From the NCBI RefSeq assembly GCF_900021175.1, contig NZ_FCOP01000013.1:867140-931139 (forward strand): a stretch of 64,000 bases of DNA. Reading direction: 5' to 3'. Below are positions 1-8,654 of this stretch, piece by piece. Under the pieces are notes generated by a model. That model did no database searches. It was not told where the DNA came from and worked only from the letters and a program-made list of their open reading frames with translations. Each line of letters opens with the position of its first letter. Positions within the stretch are counted from its first letter, which is position 1. The position numbers and the translations under genes were made by a program. Source of the stretch: Pseudenterobacter timonensis. Its GTDB lineage: Bacteria > Pseudomonadota > Gammaproteobacteria > Enterobacterales > Enterobacteriaceae.

Positions 1-1
1 G

Positions 2-451
2 TGGGTCACACAGGACAAACGCCAGCAGTTTGCCAGCCTGCTGCGCCAGAAAGAGAGCTTCTTTCTTTATGGGGCCGGGTTTTCCTATCTCTTTGCCGAG
101 TACCTGACCAAGAAATTGCAGGTGCTGGGTAAAACAGCGTTTATCTCCGGTCCGGGCGACAGCCGGAATATTTTTCTCAGCAACGCCGCACGCTATCAGG
201 TGTTTATTGCCGTCTCCCGCAGCGGCGAAACGGAGCAGGTGCTGGATAAAGCGCGGATTGCCAAAAACGTCGGGATGACGGTTGTCGCCTTTACCCGTGC
301 CTCTGCTAATACGCTGGCGGGAATGGCGGATCTGCATTTCGCGCTCTATGACGAAGCGGTGCACTTCGCTGCCGAAGCCGCGAGGGTGACGTCGTTTGAG
401 TCGAATCTGGTATTGCTGATGGATTTACTGCTGCTGGAAGCAACGGGGTGA
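2..451 (+). CDS. MurR/RpiR-family regulator, C-terminal SIS domain (5' end outside window)
   Basis: The reading frame is open from base 2 to a TGA at 449-451 and has no start inside the window, so this is the last ~149 residues of a longer protein. It reads as a SIS (sugar isomerase) domain: an FFLYGAGFSYLFAEYL segment, then a VSRSGET phosphosugar-binding loop, then VVAFTRASANTLAGMADLHF. This is the layout of the effector half of RpiR/MurR-type transcription factors, whose N-terminal HTH_6 domain would lie upstream of base 1. The effector is probably a sugar phosphate but cannot be told from this part. A stand-alone SIS isomerase is a less likely alternative, given the LMDLLLLEATG tail typical of the regulators. 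Confidence 0.75.
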   Translation, partial: WVTQDKRQQFASLLRQKESFFLYGAGFSYLFAEYLTKKLQVLGKTAFISGPGDSRNIFLSNAARYQVFIAVSRSGETEQVLDKARIAKNVGMTVVAFTRASANTLAGMADLHFALYDEAVHFAAEAARVTSFESNLVLLMDLLLLEATG

Positions 452-468
452 AGCTCACCCCGCCGTAA

Positions 469-1245
469 TCAGATAATGCGGTTGGTCTTGAGATCGCGCA
501 GGAAGCCGCCCCAGCGACGCTCGTAGAACGGGGTGATGTGCTCGGTAATAAAATGGCTGATGCCCTTCTCACCTTTCTTCACCTGGCAGATATCAATCGG
601 CTCATCGCCCGGAAGCGTGTCGGTGGCTACGCTTCCCGCCGCCTGAATGATCTCCTCCATATCGCCGTCCGCTTCAATACCAATCAGCAATACCGGCTGT
701 TCGTCAGCGCTCTCTTTGATGGAGCAGAGGAACGCGCGTTTCACCGGCTTGATGGTTTTGAACAGCGTGGTCAGGGAGTCAATCATCTGCGCGGGCGGCT
801 CGGCCACTTCAGACAGCAGCAGCGTTTCGCCCCCTTCCAGCACCTCCTGGGTGCTGAGCGGATTGCCCTCTTTACCAATCAGGTGGCTGATTTCGCGCGG
901 GGTGAACTCTTTCCCTGTCGGCAGTTTGGCGTTGAGGAACAGCGTCTGTCCCAGCGTCATTTCGAACAACGTGCGCACCGGCATCACCACGAACGCCTGT
1001 TCGTCTTCTACCGCTTCCTGCAAGGCTTCCAGTGAGGTAAAGAACGGGATCACCGAGGTGCCGTCATCTTTCTCCCAGTGCAGCAGATCCAGCGCGCTCT
1101 CTTCGACAACCTGCTCCCCTTCTGCCGCCATTCCCGGCACCCAGACGGTGGATTCCAGCAGCGTGCGGAAAAAGGCCGGACGGTGGGCGGGCTCGGTCGC
1201 CGCCTGCTCCAGCAGGGTTTCTAATTCATTTTTGGTTTCGGACAT
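469..1245 (-). CDS. sseB: SseB, enhanced serine sensitivity protein
   Basis: This 258-residue protein matches the enterobacterial SseB family in length and sequence (start MSETKNELETLLEQAATEPAHR, end in FLRDLKTNRII). SseB was named for serine sensitivity upon overexpression; its biochemical role is not established. This SseB is unrelated to the Salmonella SPI-2 translocon protein of the same name. It is the last gene in line behind pepB on the minus strand, separated from it by a BIME, so its transcription may be a distal extension of the isc operon or come from its own promoter. No signal peptide or membrane segment is visible. It is convergent with the truncated regulator at the window edge, 17 bases away. 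Confidence 0.93.
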   Translation of the reverse strand: MSETKNELETLLEQAATEPAHRPAFFRTLLESTVWVPGMAAEGEQVVEESALDLLHWEKDDGTSVIPFFTSLEALQEAVEDEQAFVVMPVRTLFEMTLGQTLFLNAKLPTGKEFTPREISHLIGKEGNPLSTQEVLEGGETLLLSEVAEPPAQMIDSLTTLFKTIKPVKRAFLCSIKESADEQPVLLIGIEADGDMEEIIQAAGSVATDTLPGDEPIDICQVKKGEKGISHFITEHITPFYERRWGGFLRDLKTNRII

Positions 1246-1263
1246 AGTTTGGCTACTTCAAAA

Positions 1264-1378
1264 ACGCCGGGTGGCGCTTCACTTACCCGGCCTACAAAAC
1301 CGTAGGCCCGTGCAAGCGCAGCGCCGCCGGGCAATATGATGACTCCGAAGGCGCGCGCAAGCGCAGCGCCACCCGGCA
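1264..1378. repeat. BIME with three REP units between sseB and pepB
   Basis: Three REP-type palindromic units can be read: about 1264-1299 (gccgggtggcgcttca, then acccggcctac), 1301-1332 in inverted orientation (gtaggcccgtgcaagcgcag) and 1350-1378 (gcaagcgcagcgccacccgg). The GTAGGCC / GGCCTAC core and the GC-rich arms identify enterobacterial REP sequences; alternating orientation makes this a BIME. Such elements in operons stabilise upstream mRNA or bind DNA gyrase or IHF. Confidence 0.85.
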
Positions 1379-1385
1379 AAAAAGA

Positions 1386-2672
1386 TTACTCAGCCGTCAG
1401 CAGGTTCGCAATGGTGCGCACGCCAAGGCCTGTCGCGCCTGCGGCCCACTGTTCAACCGCTGCCTTGCGGTAGGTAGCGGAACAGTCGATGTGCAGCCAG
1501 CCTTCGCGGTAGTTCTCCACAAAGTGGGAGAGGAAGCCTGCCGCCGTGCTTGCACCCGCCGGGTACGCCGCGCTGGCGGTGTTGTTCAGTTCCGCGAAAT
1601 TAGAGGGCAGCTGGCTGCGGTGGAACTCGGCCAGCGGCAGGCGCCAGAAAGGTTCGTTTTCCGCAGCAGCGCTCGCCAGCAGGCGAGCAGCCAGCTTGTC
1701 ATCAAAGCTGAACAGCGCATGGTAATCATTACCCAGCGCCGTTTTCGCCGCGCCGGTCAGGGTTGCCATATCGATGATCAGCTCCGGTTTCTGGGCAGAA
1801 GCATCGATCAGGCCATCGGCCAGCACCAGGCGTCCTTCCGCGTCGGTATTCATCACTTCGACGTTTTTACCGTTGCGGTAGCGAATAATGTCGCCCAGCT
1901 TGAAGGCGTTGCCGCTCACCATGTTATCTGCGCAGCAGAGGTAAAGCTTCACGCGCTTGTTCAGACCACGGGTGATAGCGAACGCCAGCGCGCCGGTGAT
2001 GGTTGCCGCACCGCCCATATCAGACTTCATGGAGTCCATAAACGCGCTCTGTTTCAGGCTGTAGCCGCCGGAATCAAAGGTAATGCCTTTCCCCACCAGG
2101 CAGGCATAGACCGGAGCGTCTTTGTCGCCGGTCGGGTTGTAGTCCAGCGCCAGCAGTACAGGAGCGCGCTCGGAGCCCCGCCCCACGGTGTGAATGCCCA
2201 TATAATTCTGCTCGCGCAGATCTTCGCCTTTGGTAATGCGATACGACATGCTGTCGCCCGCCACGCCGCCAATCAGATCGACCGCGCGCTGCGCCAGCTG
2301 TTCCGGGCCAAGCTCTTCCGCCGGCGCGTTGATAGTGTCGCGCACCCAGTCGATAATATTGAGACGGTTTTCCAGCTCTTTTTGCGCCGCCTCATCAAGG
2401 CTCGCCCACTCGATTTTGCGGGTGCCTTTCGGGCCTTTGTAACCAGCCCAGAACGCCCAGCTGCGTTCGGTATCCCAGCCTTCCCCCTCGAGCATCACAT
2501 GTTTGATGCCCAGGCCGTCGATCTTGCGCGCCGCGCGCTGGATAAGTCCTGAATCATCTTTGCCGGTAAGGTGCAGGGTAATACCGTCGTTATTGATACT
2601 GTACGTGGCTTTTTCACCCCAGCGCGCGTCGGCGGGCTGAGTGGAGAGCGTAATCTTCATCGCTTCGGTCAT
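1386..2672 (-). CDS. pepB: Peptidase B (leucyl aminopeptidase family M17)
   Basis: This cytosolic two-metal aminopeptidase releases N-terminal residues, with preference for acidic ones in the E. coli enzyme, and helps degrade cysteinylglycine. Start at MTEAMKITL (2672) gives 428 residues, as in E. coli; an in-frame ATG seven codons upstream lacks conservation. Signature pieces are [15 protein letters not shown] (about 193-207), SDMGGAA and the M17 motif NTDAEGRL (about 275-282), which carries metal ligands. It is the penultimate gene of the isc-pepB-sseB series and is separated from iscX by a strong hairpin. Confidence 0.97.
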   Translation of the reverse strand: MTEAMKITLSTQPADARWGEKATYSINNDGITLHLTGKDDSGLIQRAARKIDGLGIKHVMLEGEGWDTERSWAFWAGYKGPKGTRKIEWASLDEAAQKELENRLNIIDWVRDTINAPAEELGPEQLAQRAVDLIGGVAGDSMSYRITKGEDLREQNYMGIHTVGRGSERAPVLLALDYNPTGDKDAPVYACLVGKGITFDSGGYSLKQSAFMDSMKSDMGGAATITGALAFAITRGLNKRVKLYLCCADNMVSGNAFKLGDIIRYRNGKNVEVMNTDAEGRLVLADGLIDASAQKPELIIDMATLTGAAKTALGNDYHALFSFDDKLAARLLASAAAENEPFWRLPLAEFHRSQLPSNFAELNNTASAAYPAGASTAAGFLSHFVENYREGWLHIDCSATYRKAAVEQWAAGATGLGVRTIANLLTAE

Positions 2673-2692
2673 TTTATTTATCCTTATTAGCA

Positions 2693-2718
2693 AACGGGCC
2701 GCCTGAAGGCAGCCCGTT
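2693..2718 (-). promoter_or_regulatory. Stem-loop between iscX and pepB
   Basis: A near-perfect hairpin fills the iscX-pepB spacer: outer arms AACGGGC/GCCCGTT, a C-A mismatch, then GCC-TGAA-GGC with a four-base loop. There is no U tract on the minus-strand transcript, so it is not a canonical terminator. It could be an attenuating or mRNA-stabilising structure that sets pepB below the isc genes. Seen directly; the function is inferred. Confidence 0.55.
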
Positions 2719-2725
2719 AAATTAT

Positions 2726-2926
2726 CTACTCTGCTTCATCTAACCAGACTAACAGAATCGCCTCCAGAATTTTTTCACTGGATGCGTTGGGATCGTCATC
2801 AAAATCTTCTAACTCGCAGATCCACTGATGCATATCGGTAAATCTGACGGTTTTCGGATCGAGATCCGGATTGGCGTCGTAAAGCGCCTCGCCGATTTCA
2901 CGGCTGTCTGTCCACTTCAGTCCCAT
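2726..2926 (-). CDS. iscX: IscX (YfhJ), Fe-S assembly adaptor
   Basis: A small acidic 66-residue protein that binds IscS and iron and modulates cysteine desulfurase activity. Start [12 protein letters not shown] at 2926 is chosen from family length; a longer in-frame opening would run into fdx. The body [24 protein letters not shown] is the family signature. It lies one base after the fdx stop, which implies translational coupling in the isc operon. Confidence 0.96.
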   Translation of the reverse strand: MGLKWTDSREIGEALYDANPDLDPKTVRFTDMHQWICELEDFDDDPNASSEKILEAILLVWLDEAE

Positions 2927-2927
2927 A

Positions 2928-3263
2928 TCAGTGCTCGCGTGCGTGGTTGATGGTGTAACGTGGGAACTCCACGACCAGATCTTCATCGGTCACCGCGGCC
3001 TGGCAGCTTAAGCGGCTGTCTGGCTCCAGACCCCATGCTTTATCCAGCATGTCGTCTTCATCTTCGGTGCTCTCGGCAAGCGAGTCAAAACCTTCACGCA
3101 CGATGCAGTGGCAGGTGGTGCAGGCGCACGATTTTTCACAGGCGTGTTCCACTTCGATACCGTTACGCAGGGCAACGTCAAGAATGGTTTCACCGGTCTT
3201 TGCTTCCAGAACAGCGCCATCCGGACAGAGGTCCGCATGAGGCAAAATAACAATCTTTGGCAT
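2928..3263 (-). CDS. fdx: Isc ferredoxin, [2Fe-2S]
   Basis: A 111-residue adrenodoxin-type ferredoxin supplying electrons for cluster assembly on IscU. The cluster ligands are visible as Cys42, Cys48 and Cys51 in [14 protein letters not shown] plus Cys87 in RLSCQAA. The very acidic C-terminal part (TEDEDD) fits docking on the basic IscS surface. It sits one base downstream of hscA and one base upstream of iscX, inside the isc operon. Confidence 0.97.
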   Translation of the reverse strand: MPKIVILPHADLCPDGAVLEAKTGETILDVALRNGIEVEHACEKSCACTTCHCIVREGFDSLAESTEDEDDMLDKAWGLEPDSRLSCQAAVTDEDLVVEFPRYTINHAREH

Positions 3264-3264
3264 A

Positions 3265-5115
3265 TTAAACCTCGTCCACGGACTGGCCTTTCAGCGCGAC
3301 GCGGACAGATTTGTCCATGCGGCGAGCAGCGAAGTCCTGGGTTTGTTTATCAACGTTTTTAATGGCTTCTTCTATTTCGTCAGCGTCATTGCCAAGGGCG
3401 ACTGCGCTTAAGCGCGCGGCGGCCTCGTCAATCACCTGGCGCTCAGCGGCGCTTAACAGTGCGGCATCGGCGGCAAGCGCCCCGTTCAGGCTCTCCAGCA
3501 CGCGTGCGGCTTCCACTTTTTGTTCAGCCAGCATACGCGCCTTCACATCCTGCTCAGCAAAACTCATGGAGTCCTGAATCATGGCGGCGATTTCGCCATC
3601 GGTCAGACCGTAGGACGGCTTCACCTGGATGGATGATTCCACGCCGGTGGATTTTTCCATCGCCGTGACGCTCAGCAGCCCGTCCGCATCCACCTGGAAG
3701 GTGACGCGAATATGGGCCCCGCCCGCCGGCAGCGCCGGAATGCCGCGCAGCGCAAAACGCGCCAGCGAACGGCAGTCCTGCACCAGTTCGCGTTCGCCCT
3801 GCATCACGTGGATGGACATGGCGGTCTGGCCGTCCTTAAAGGTAGTGAACTCCTGCGCGAGCGCCACCGGAATGGTGGTGTTACGCGGGATCACTTTCTC
3901 CACCAGGCCGCCCATGGTTTCTAAACCCAGCGACAGCGGGATGACGTCCAGCAGCAGCATTTCGCTGTCCGGCTTGTTGCCGACCAGGATATCGGCCTGG
4001 ATAGCGGCACCCACGGCAACCACTTTGTCCGGGTCGATAGAGGTCAGCGGCGTGCGGCCAAAAAATTCACCTACACGCTCACGCACCAGCGGCACGCGGG
4101 TCGAGCCGCCCACCATCACCACTTCCAGCACCTCGTTGGCTTCGACGCCCGCATCTTTCAGCGCGCGACGGCAGGCCAGCAGGGTGCGTTTCACCAGCGG
4201 GGCAATGAGATCGTTGAACTGGTCGCGCGTAATCTCGCCCTGCCAGCCCGCCACGTTCACGCTGACGAACTGCGCATCGCTGAGGGCGATTTTGGCATCG
4301 ATAGCCGCATCCAGCAGTTCGCGCTGCACGCGGACATCGCTGCGATCGGCAATTCCCGCCTGCTCGCGAATATAATCCGCCAGCAGATGGTCAAAATCGT
4401 CGCCGCCCAGCGCGGAATCCCCGCCGGTCGCCAGCACTTCAAAAACACCGCGGCTCAGGCGCAGAATGGAGATATCAAAGGTGCCGCCGCCGAGGTCGTA
4501 AACCGCAATCACCCCTTCCTGACCGGAGTCCAGGCCGTAGGCAATGGCAGCAGCAGTGGGTTCGTTCAGCAGGCGCAGCACGTGCAGGCCGGCAAGACGC
4601 GCGGCATCTTTGGTGCCCTGGCGCTGCGCATCGTCAAAGTAGGCCGGAACGGTAATGACCACGCCATCTAAATCACCGCCGAGCGTCGCCGTGGCGCGCT
4701 CCGCCAGCGCTTTGAGAATGTCCGCAGAAACGCGAATTGGGTTAAGCAGACCGGCGGTGGTGGCAATCATCGGCAGGCCGTTTTCGCTTGCCTGAAGCTG
4801 ATACGGCAGATGCGGATAACGGGTCTGAATGTCGGCCAGCGAGCGGCCCATCATGCGCTTTACAGAGCTGATGGTATTGGCGGGATCGAGGGCGGCGTTG
4901 GCGCGGGCCTCATAGCCAACCGCGTGGCCCTGCTGCTGGTAGTGGACCACAGAAGGCAGCAGATGACGGCCCTGCTCGTCAGCCAGCGTTTCCGCCTGGC
5001 CGCTGCGCACGGTCGCAACCAGAGAGTTGGTGGTGCCCAGGTCGATACCCACCGCCAGACGACGCTGGTGCGGTGCGGCACTTAAGCCAGGCTCACTAAT
5101 TTGTAATAAGGCCAT
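3265..5115 (-). CDS. hscA: HscA, specialised Hsp70 chaperone for Fe-S transfer
   Basis: A 616-residue DnaK-type ATPase dedicated to IscU: it binds the LPPVK motif of IscU and promotes [2Fe-2S] release to apo-targets. The nucleotide-binding domain shows [12 protein letters not shown] near residue 24, [12 protein letters not shown] near 200 and [11 protein letters not shown] near 335; the substrate domain follows ([22 protein letters not shown]). Length equals E. coli HscA and it lacks the long DnaK lid tail. Neighbours hscB (14 bases upstream) and fdx support the assignment. Confidence 0.98.
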   Translation of the reverse strand: MALLQISEPGLSAAPHQRRLAVGIDLGTTNSLVATVRSGQAETLADEQGRHLLPSVVHYQQQGHAVGYEARANAALDPANTISSVKRMMGRSLADIQTRYPHLPYQLQASENGLPMIATTAGLLNPIRVSADILKALAERATATLGGDLDGVVITVPAYFDDAQRQGTKDAARLAGLHVLRLLNEPTAAAIAYGLDSGQEGVIAVYDLGGGTFDISILRLSRGVFEVLATGGDSALGGDDFDHLLADYIREQAGIADRSDVRVQRELLDAAIDAKIALSDAQFVSVNVAGWQGEITRDQFNDLIAPLVKRTLLACRRALKDAGVEANEVLEVVMVGGSTRVPLVRERVGEFFGRTPLTSIDPDKVVAVGAAIQADILVGNKPDSEMLLLDVIPLSLGLETMGGLVEKVIPRNTTIPVALAQEFTTFKDGQTAMSIHVMQGERELVQDCRSLARFALRGIPALPAGGAHIRVTFQVDADGLLSVTAMEKSTGVESSIQVKPSYGLTDGEIAAMIQDSMSFAEQDVKARMLAEQKVEAARVLESLNGALAADAALLSAAERQVIDEAAARLSAVALGNDADEIEEAIKNVDKQTQDFAARRMDKSVRVALKGQSVDEV

Positions 5116-5129
5116 AATTGCTTCCGAAA

Positions 5130-5645
5130 TTAAAAATCGAGCAGCTTTTCTTCGAGTTGTTCAGCACTGCTTCGCAGTTTATCGAGAAAACGGAGTTTGC
5201 GCACAGTGTCTGCCGCCACGTCCCAGGTCTCGTTGTTCAGTTGCTCCACCATCTGCTGGTGGCGGGTATCGAACATGCCCTTCACGCGCGTGATGAAGCG
5301 TTCCAGACGCGCTTCGTCTTTGGCCTGCTCAATCTCATCCAGCTCTTCACGTAGCTCAAGCTGTTCCATCAGAAACGCCGTATCGCGCACGGTGTGCTGT
5401 TCGCTCGCCAGATCAAAACCGTGGAGCGAGAGCAGATATTCTGCGCGCGCCAGCGGATGGCGCAGCGTTTGCCAGGCCTGGTTGATGGTCGCAGACTGGG
5501 AAACCGCAGCTAGCTGCTCTGCCTGCGTCCCGCTGGCGAATTTATCCGGATGGTACTGACGCTGCAGATCCTGAAAACGGACCGTCAGGGCCTGGAGATC
5601 AATTGGGTATTGCGCGGGTAGTCCGAAGAGAGTGAAGTAATCCAT
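5130..5645 (-). CDS. hscB: HscB, J-domain co-chaperone of HscA
   Basis: A 171-residue J-protein that delivers IscU to HscA and stimulates its ATPase. The N-terminal J domain starts [10 protein letters not shown] and carries the invariant HPDKF motif (about 37-41); the C-terminal three-helix domain ([20 protein letters not shown]) binds IscU. The gene directly precedes hscA but follows iscA at an unusually large distance, because a palindromic repeat has been inserted in between. Confidence 0.97.
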   Translation of the reverse strand: MDYFTLFGLPAQYPIDLQALTVRFQDLQRQYHPDKFASGTQAEQLAAVSQSATINQAWQTLRHPLARAEYLLSLHGFDLASEQHTVRDTAFLMEQLELREELDEIEQAKDEARLERFITRVKGMFDTRHQQMVEQLNNETWDVAADTVRKLRFLDKLRSSAEQLEEKLLDF

Positions 5646-5674
5646 AACAATCTCAGGGGTAGCCTGTTAGAACA

Positions 5675-5822
5675 AACCCCACGCGCAGCAGAGCCACGGT
5701 GGGGTTATACCTTCTTACTTCGCGCTGCAGATGCGTTGTCTGCGCTCGTTCACCCCAGTCACTTACTTAAGTAAGCTCCCGGGGATTCACTCGCTTGCCG
5801 CCTTTCTGCAATACGAATTAAT
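5675..5822. repeat. Large imperfect palindromic repeat in the iscA-hscB spacer
   Basis: From about 5713 to 5822 the two halves read as approximate reverse complements around a perfect centre CTTACTTAAGTAAG (5762-5775); flanking arms are ttcgcgctgcag on the left and ctgcaatacgaa on the right. Just beside it, 5675-5682 (aaccccac) pairs with 5699-5706 (gtggggtt). The form resembles the long intergenic palindromes (ERIC/YPAL-like class) scattered through enterobacterial genomes. I recognise the type, not a specific named family. It is transcribed inside the isc operon and would fold strongly as RNA. Confidence 0.7.
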
Positions 5823-5843
5823 CGGTATAACAGCGGAACGCGG

Positions 5844-6167
5844 TTAAACGTGGAAGCTTTCGCCGCAACCACACTCATCTTTAACGTTCGGGTTGGTGAA
5901 TTTGAACCCTTCGTTCAGGCCTTCTTTTACGAAGTCCAGCTGAGTGCCGTCCAGGAATTGCAGGCTTTTGCCATCGACCACCACCTTCACGCCCTTGTCT
6001 TCAAAGACGGTATCGTCAGACGCCGGCTCATCAACAAACTCCAGTACGTAAGCCATACCGGAACAGCCGGAGGTACGCACGCCCAGTCGCAGGCCGAAGC
6101 CTTTACCACGGTTCGCCAGAAAGGCGCTCACTCGCGCGGCAGCGCTGTCGCTAAGGGTAATCGACAT
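5844..6167 (-). CDS. iscA: IscA, A-type Fe-S carrier
   Basis: A 107-residue A-type carrier that accepts clusters from the IscU/HscBA machinery and passes them to apo-enzymes, notably [4Fe-4S] ones. The three metal-binding cysteines are visible: Cys35 in [10 protein letters not shown] and Cys99/Cys101 in DECGCGESF. Start ATG at 6167 (MSITLSD) gives the family length; an in-frame TTG two codons upstream is not used in relatives. It follows iscU by 13 bases. Confidence 0.97.
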   Translation of the reverse strand: MSITLSDSAAARVSAFLANRGKGFGLRLGVRTSGCSGMAYVLEFVDEPASDDTVFEDKGVKVVVDGKSLQFLDGTQLDFVKEGLNEGFKFTNPNVKDECGCGESFHV

Positions 6168-6180
6168 ACTCAAACCTCAA

Positions 6181-6567
6181 TTATTTCGCTTCACGTTTGC
6201 TTTTGTAATCCGCAATAGCGGCTTTGATCGCGTCTTCTGCCAGAATTGAGCAGTGAATTTTCACCGGCGGCAGTTCGAGTTCTTCAGCAATATCCGTGTT
6301 TTTAATTGCCTGAGCTTCGTCCAGCGATTTACCCTTCACCCACTCGGTGACCAGGGAGCTGGAGGCGATAGCTGAACCACAGCCGTAGGTCTTGAAGCGC
6401 GCGTCCTCAATGATACCTTCATTGTTGACTTTAATCTGCAACTTCATAACGTCGCCACACGCCGGCGCGCCGACCATGCCGCTGCCGACAGACTCATCGC
6501 TATTATCAAAAGAGCCGACGTTGCGCGGGTTCTCGTAGTGATCGATAACTTTTTCGCTATATGCCAT
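6181..6567 (-). CDS. iscU: IscU, Fe-S cluster scaffold
   Basis: A 128-residue scaffold on which [2Fe-2S] and [4Fe-4S] clusters are built from IscS sulfur. Ligands Cys37, Asp39, Cys63 and Cys106 are all present (APACGD, YGCGSA, KIHCS). The HscA recognition motif LPPVK is at residues 99-103. It lies between iscS (26 bases) and iscA in the isc operon. Confidence 0.98.
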   Translation of the reverse strand: MAYSEKVIDHYENPRNVGSFDNSDESVGSGMVGAPACGDVMKLQIKVNNEGIIEDARFKTYGCGSAIASSSLVTEWVKGKSLDEAQAIKNTDIAEELELPPVKIHCSILAEDAIKAAIADYKSKREAK

Positions 6568-6593
6568 GATTCAATTCTCCTTATGGGTACCGA

Positions 6594-7808
6594 TTAGTGA
6601 TGTGACCATTCAATAGTGTTCAGATCCACACCCTGCTTAAACATCTCCCACAGCGGAGAAAGTTCGCGCAGACGGCCAATGGAGTTACGAACCAGATTGA
6701 TGGTGTAGTCGATCTCTTCTTCGGTAGTAAAACGACCTAAAGAGAAACGGATAGAGCTATGCGCCAGCTCGTCGTTCATCCCCAGCGCGCGCAGCACGTA
6801 GGAAGGCTCCAGGCTTGCAGAAGTACAGGCGGAACCGGAAGAGACGGCCAGATCTTTAAGCGCCATGATCAGCGACTCGCCTTCAACATAGTTGAAGCTC
6901 ACGTTAAGGATATTTGGCGCGCCCTGCTCCAGATCACCGTTCAGGTAGACCTCTTCCATATCCTTCACGCCGTTCCACAGACGATCGCGCAGCGTACGCA
7001 GGCGCGCCATCTCGGTTTCCATCTCTTCTTTCGCGATGCGGTAAGCTTCACCCATGCCGACGATCTGGTGAACAGGCAGCGTACCGGAACGCATACCGCG
7101 CTCGTGACCGCCGCCGTGCATCTGCGCTTCGATACGAATACGCGGCTTACGACGCACGTAGAGCGCGCCGATCCCTTTCGGGCCATAGATTTTGTGGCCG
7201 GAGAAGGACATCAGATCCACTTTCAGCTGGCTCAGGTCGATAGGCAGTTTGCCCACGCTCTGGGTGGCGTCAACGTGGTAGATAATACCGCGCGCACGGC
7301 ACATTTCGCCGATAGTGGCGATATCCTGCACCACGCCGATTTCGTTGTTCACGTGCATGATGGAGACCAGAATGGTGTCGTCACGCATCGCCGCTTCAAG
7401 CTCTTTCAGGTCGATGATGCCGTTGCTCTGCGGGGCGAGATAGGTCACTTCAAACCCTTCGCGCTCCAGCTGGCGGCAGGTGTCCAGCACCGCTTTGTGC
7501 TCGGTTTTACTGGTGATGATGTGCTTGCCTTTTTTCTGATAAAAGTTGGCCGCACCTTTGATCGCCAGGTTGTCGGATTCGGTCGCGCCCGAGGTGAAAA
7601 CAATTTCACGCGGGTCGGCGCCAACCAGCTCGGCAATCTGATTACGGGCGATATCGACCGCCTCTTCAGCCTGCCAGCCAAAACGGTGAGAACGGGAGGC
7701 CGGGTTACCAAAGGTTCCGTCCAGGGTCAGAAACTGCATCATTTTCTCGGCAACACGCGGGTCCACCGGCGTGGTTGCGGAGTAATCGAGATAAATCGGT
7801 AATTTCAT
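6594..7808 (-). CDS. iscS: IscS, cysteine desulfurase
   Basis: A 404-residue PLP enzyme that converts L-cysteine to alanine and hands persulfide sulfur to IscU, TusA, ThiI and others. The PLP lysine is Lys206 in SFSGHKIYG, and the catalytic Cys328 lies in [10 protein letters not shown]. Length equals E. coli IscS. The translation start follows a short AAAGAG ribosome site directly after a folded iscR-iscS spacer. In E. coli, RyhB pairs near this start under iron starvation; the same is likely here but the pairing was not computed. Confidence 0.98.
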   Translation of the reverse strand: MKLPIYLDYSATTPVDPRVAEKMMQFLTLDGTFGNPASRSHRFGWQAEEAVDIARNQIAELVGADPREIVFTSGATESDNLAIKGAANFYQKKGKHIITSKTEHKAVLDTCRQLEREGFEVTYLAPQSNGIIDLKELEAAMRDDTILVSIMHVNNEIGVVQDIATIGEMCRARGIIYHVDATQSVGKLPIDLSQLKVDLMSFSGHKIYGPKGIGALYVRRKPRIRIEAQMHGGGHERGMRSGTLPVHQIVGMGEAYRIAKEEMETEMARLRTLRDRLWNGVKDMEEVYLNGDLEQGAPNILNVSFNYVEGESLIMALKDLAVSSGSACTSASLEPSYVLRALGMNDELAHSSIRFSLGRFTTEEEIDYTINLVRNSIGRLRELSPLWEMFKQGVDLNTIEWSHH

Positions 7809-7843
7809 TGCTCTTTAAACTCCGTACATCGCTTCAATGCAAG

Positions 7844-7907
7844 GAATCAGGCAACCGGCTGGATGTACGACCGAGTACACGGGACGCGGCGCGTCCCGGC
7901 CTGATTC
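7844..7907 (-). promoter_or_regulatory. Folded iscR-iscS intergenic RNA
   Basis: A 9-bp outer stem (gaatcaggc 7844-7852 with gcctgattc 7899-7907) encloses two inner hairpins: gtac/gtac (7865-7878) and gggacgc-ggc-gcgtccc (7881-7897). In E. coli the iscR 3' region forms a strong structure that protects iscR mRNA while RyhB triggers decay of iscSUA. This three-way fold sits at the equivalent place and is a good candidate for the same role. Confidence 0.65.
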
Positions 7908-7926
7908 TGAAATACTTATCGTTTTA

Positions 7927-8418
7927 TTACGCGCGTAATTTAACGTCGATAGCGTCTTGCGCGCGGGTATTACGTTGGGAATCATGGCTGTGTTGACGGC
8001 CAGAGACATCCAGAACTTCCTGGTTATTTACCAGTTCACCTAACGTGATGTTGTTCAGGAAACCGGTCAGACGGTCGCTCAGATCGCGCCACAGCGCGTG
8101 GGTCAGGCACTTATCGCCCCCCTGACAGCCGCCTTTACCCTGGCAACGGGTCGCGTCAACGGATTCATCAACCGCGCTGATCACTTCGCCAACGGCGATG
8201 CTGCCGGCATCTTTACCCAGCAGATAACCACCGCCCGGACCACGTACGCTGGAAACCAGCCCATTTTTACGCAGGCGGGAAAACAGCTGTTCCAGATAAG
8301 AGAGGGAAATTCCCTGACGTTCAGAAATATCAGCCAACGGAACCGGGCCCGCTTCGGAGTTGAGCGCAACGTCCAGCATCGCGGTTACGGCATAACGCCC
8401 TTTAGATGTCAGTCTCAT
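7927..8418 (-). CDS. iscR: IscR, Rrf2-family Fe-S sensing regulator
   Basis: A 163-residue winged-helix regulator. As [2Fe-2S] protein it represses the isc operon through type 1 sites; as apo-protein it still acts at type 2 sites, for example suf. The cluster ligands Cys92, Cys98, Cys104 and His107 are visible in [17 protein letters not shown]; the N-terminal HTH contains [19 protein letters not shown]. First gene of the isc operon, preceded by two tandem type 1 sites. Confidence 0.98.
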   Translation of the reverse strand: MRLTSKGRYAVTAMLDVALNSEAGPVPLADISERQGISLSYLEQLFSRLRKNGLVSSVRGPGGGYLLGKDAGSIAVGEVISAVDESVDATRCQGKGGCQGGDKCLTHALWRDLSDRLTGFLNNITLGELVNNQEVLDVSGRQHSHDSQRNTRAQDAIDVKLRA

Positions 8419-8499
8419 GTCTTACTTAACCTCAAACTCGCCCCTGCCCGGGGTTTATTATTGTAAAATGGGGTATCGCATAGCAGGGCCAAGTCTGAC

Positions 8500-8549
8500 A
8501 TTCCTGACTAAAATGGTCAACTATTTACTTGACTGTTTTAGTCAGGTAT
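8500..8549 (-). promoter_or_regulatory. Tandem IscR type 1 sites at the iscR promoter
   Basis: Read on the minus strand, 8525-8549 begins ATACCTGACT and ends AGTCAAGTAA, and 8500-8524 begins ATAGTTGACC and ends AGTCAGGAAT. Against the published type 1 consensus (ATASYYGACT, then RWWWY, then AGTCRRSTAT) the first differs at one position and the second at two. They abut with no spacer. The second contains TTGACC, the likely -35 of the iscR promoter, so cluster-loaded IscR would block RNA polymerase. Confidence 0.85.
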
Positions 8550-8574
8550 TTAACCTTCTGTGCCGTATCCTTTT

Positions 8575-8647
8575 GCCCGGCGGCGCTGCGCTTGCACGGG
8601 CCTACGGGTTTTGTAGGCCAGGTAAGCGCAGCAGCACCCGGCGGGCA
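8575..8647. repeat. BIME (two REP units) between iscR promoter and trmJ
   Basis: Two inverted REP units, gcccggcggcgctgcgcttg and cgggcctac, then gtaggccaggtaagcgcagc and acccggcggg, separated by a short T-rich linker. It lies downstream of trmJ (minus strand upstream neighbour) and upstream of the isc promoter, as REP elements usually do after a stop codon. Confidence 0.85.
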
Positions 8648-8654
8648 GATACCG

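Noticed and set aside
1264..1378. CRISPR-like repeat cluster
   Set aside because: The repeated units are inverted REP sequences with variable spacing, not direct repeats with unique spacers.
1491..2552. 353-codon open frame opposite pepB
   Set aside because: Antisense shadow of a conserved enzyme; composition is His/Arg/Gln-rich without any motif.
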